A DNA stretch of 14,910 nucleotides, taken from positions 1 through 14,910 of the forward strand of contig JAWWCA010000076.1 in assembly GCA_033720695.1 (NCBI GenBank). The letters are read 5' to 3'. Shown here piece after piece: positions 14,024-14,910 of this stretch. Both the position numbers and the translations under genes were made by a program. The notes under the pieces were generated by a model, which did not search any database, was not told the DNA's origin, and saw only the letters and a list, made by a program, of their open reading frames with translations. How positions within the stretch are numbered: the first letter of the stretch is position 1; every line of letters starts with the position of its first letter. The DNA is from DATGQT01 sp033720695. GTDB taxonomy: Bacteria > Bacteroidota > Rhodothermia > Rhodothermales > Rubricoccaceae.

Positions 14024-14910
14024 ATGAAAGAGAAGCTGCCCCCCGCCCTCGCCAAGCGCCTCGCGGCCTACTCTGCTACCGCCGGCGTTGCGCTCGCCTG
14101 CGCGCCCCCCGCCGACGCACAGGTCGTCTACCACGACCTTGACCCAAACGGCGTAGTGCTCGTCACCAACCCCCCCGTCATAGACGTCTTCCCCCTGGAC
14201 TTCGACGACGACGGATCAACGGATCTCCAACTCCGGGGGTGTGCTGAGACCAACTACGACTTGTGCGGCGACCCTATTCTGGGGCGCGCAGCCGAGCCGT
14301 CCGTATCGCGGTACTACTTCGACCGTCGCATCGCGCTCCACGTACCGAGTGGCGGCGACCTCATGAACGGCGTATATGGCTACCAATCTTCATTTCGGGA
14401 CTGCGTGAGCCGTCTCAGTGCCGGGCACGAGGTTGGTCCTGCTGGTCCAGGGCAGGGTTTCTACACTTATGCCTTTGCGGTTACAAGTGCCTATAAATTC
14501 GGTCCGTACTGCACAGCGTTCTCGGGTCGGAAGGGGTACGCTGGCTTCCGATTCGTCGCCGCTGACGGTGAACTCCACTACGGGTGGCTTCGGCTCCACG
14601 CCGGCTTCAGTACAAACGTCGCCACCGTCTTCGATTTTGCCTACGAAGCGACGCCAGATACACCGATTCTCGCAGGCGCCGTCTCCGACGCCCTCCTCTC
14701 GGGCGACGTGAACCAGACCACGTTCCCCCCCGAGGGCGGCACGCTCGCCTACACCTTCACCGCCGAGAACACCGCCGACGAGCCCCAGCCGCTCGACCTC
14801 TGGATCGAGGCCGACGGCCCCGAGCCCCTCACGCTCCACCTCGCCTCGGGCACGCTCCCGCCGGGCGCGGCCGTGACGCGGACGGTCGAGGTCGGCGTCG
14901 GCGACCGCGT
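14024..14910 (+). CDS. Secreted multi-domain protein, cut by the window edge
   Basis: The frame from ATG 14024 stays open to the window end, giving 295 residues without a stop. A Sec signal peptide with cleavage near ADA-Q (about 32/33) is clear: basic start, hydrophobic stretch, AxA. The mature start QVVYHDLDPNG and a calcium-loop-like LDFDDDGSTD (Asp59, 61, 63, 67) follow. Residues about 172-219 carry YAGFRF, then HYGWLRL, FDFAYE and TPILAG. This is a pattern I associate with secreted proteins of Bacteroidetes/Rhodothermota; function unknown. Cysteines 73, 81, 127 and 163 could form disulfides. From about 227 a beta-sandwich-like module begins (FPPEGGTLAYTFTAENT). A T9SS sorting domain may lie beyond the edge; this is inference. 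Codons for the first mature module are unusually AT-rich for this genome. Confidence 0.8.
   Translation, partial: MKEKLPPALAKRLAAYSATAGVALACAPPADAQVVYHDLDPNGVVLVTNPPVIDVFPLDFDDDGSTDLQLRGCAETNYDLCGDPILGRAAEPSVSRYYFDRRIALHVPSGGDLMNGVYGYQSSFRDCVSRLSAGHEVGPAGPGQGFYTYAFAVTSAYKFGPYCTAFSGRKGYAGFRFVAADGELHYGWLRLHAGFSTNVATVFDFAYEATPDTPILAGAVSDALLSGDVNQTTFPPEGGTLAYTFTAENTADEPQPLDLWIEADGPEPLTLHLASGTLPPGAAVTRTVEVGVGDR

Noticed and set aside
14093..14101. Lipobox at Cys26 of the right-edge secreted protein
   Set aside because: The -3 residue is Ala and -2 is Leu, which does not fit LxxC consensus, and a better signal peptidase I site (ADA-Q) lies just downstream.
14390..14839. 149-codon minus-strand frame, plus short plus-strand frames, at the right edge
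   Set aside because: They overlap the secreted gene starting at 14024, which has a signal peptide and family motifs; the alternatives have none.
1..14910. Defence island, mobile element, CRISPR, tRNA or other novel multi-gene system
   Set aside because: No transposase, integrase, repeat array, tRNA cloverleaf or cluster of unknown genes was seen; every gene belongs to a known family or secreted type.

Overview
This is an ordinary chromosomal window from a high-GC (about 70%) bacterium. It most likely comes from the Rhodothermota / former Bacteroidetes Order II (Rubricoccus/Rubrivirga-like). Three things point there. The SecA is very long, with insertions of the Bacteroidetes type. One extracellular esterase ends in a type IX secretion (T9SS) C-terminal sorting domain. 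Gene starts have C-rich leaders with no Shine-Dalgarno sequence, and several have promoter-like elements of the Bacteroidetes kind (TTG about 20 nt before a TAnnTTTG-like box). The assignment to this group is inference; genus and species are not resolved.

Layout, left to right. secA (71-3502, +) and recN (3588-5312, +) are core housekeeping genes for protein export and double-strand-break repair. Next is a soluble GAF-HisKA_3-HATPase histidine kinase (5417-6658, +) with no response regulator in view. Then come a MoxR-family AAA+ ATPase (6741-7754, +) and a DUF58 protein (7810-9156, +), a widespread chaperone-like pair. Facing them is a two-gene minus-strand unit: a secreted esterase with a T9SS sorting tail (9833-11374), coupled by a TGATG overlap to a PlsC-like acyltransferase (9186-9833). 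Divergent from the esterase is a HAD phosphatase of the beta-phosphoglucomutase type (11480-12160, +). After it comes a Ppx/GppA phosphatase fused to an HD domain (12268-13953, +), which probably acts on polyphosphate or (p)ppGpp. The window ends inside a secreted protein gene (14024 to beyond 14910, +), whose first extracellular module is clearly poorer in GC than the rest.

There is no stretch of more than 300 bases without a gene. The gaps are 29 to 107 nt and hold only short candidate promoters and small repeats. I see no tRNA, rRNA, CRISPR, transposase, integrase, phage gene or toxin-antitoxin pair. I found no convincing new multi-gene system. The observations most worth following up are the two-composition secreted gene at the right edge, the N-terminal extension on the Ppx/GppA protein with a promoter that supports it, the esterase/acyltransferase coupling, and the direct repeat at the recN start.
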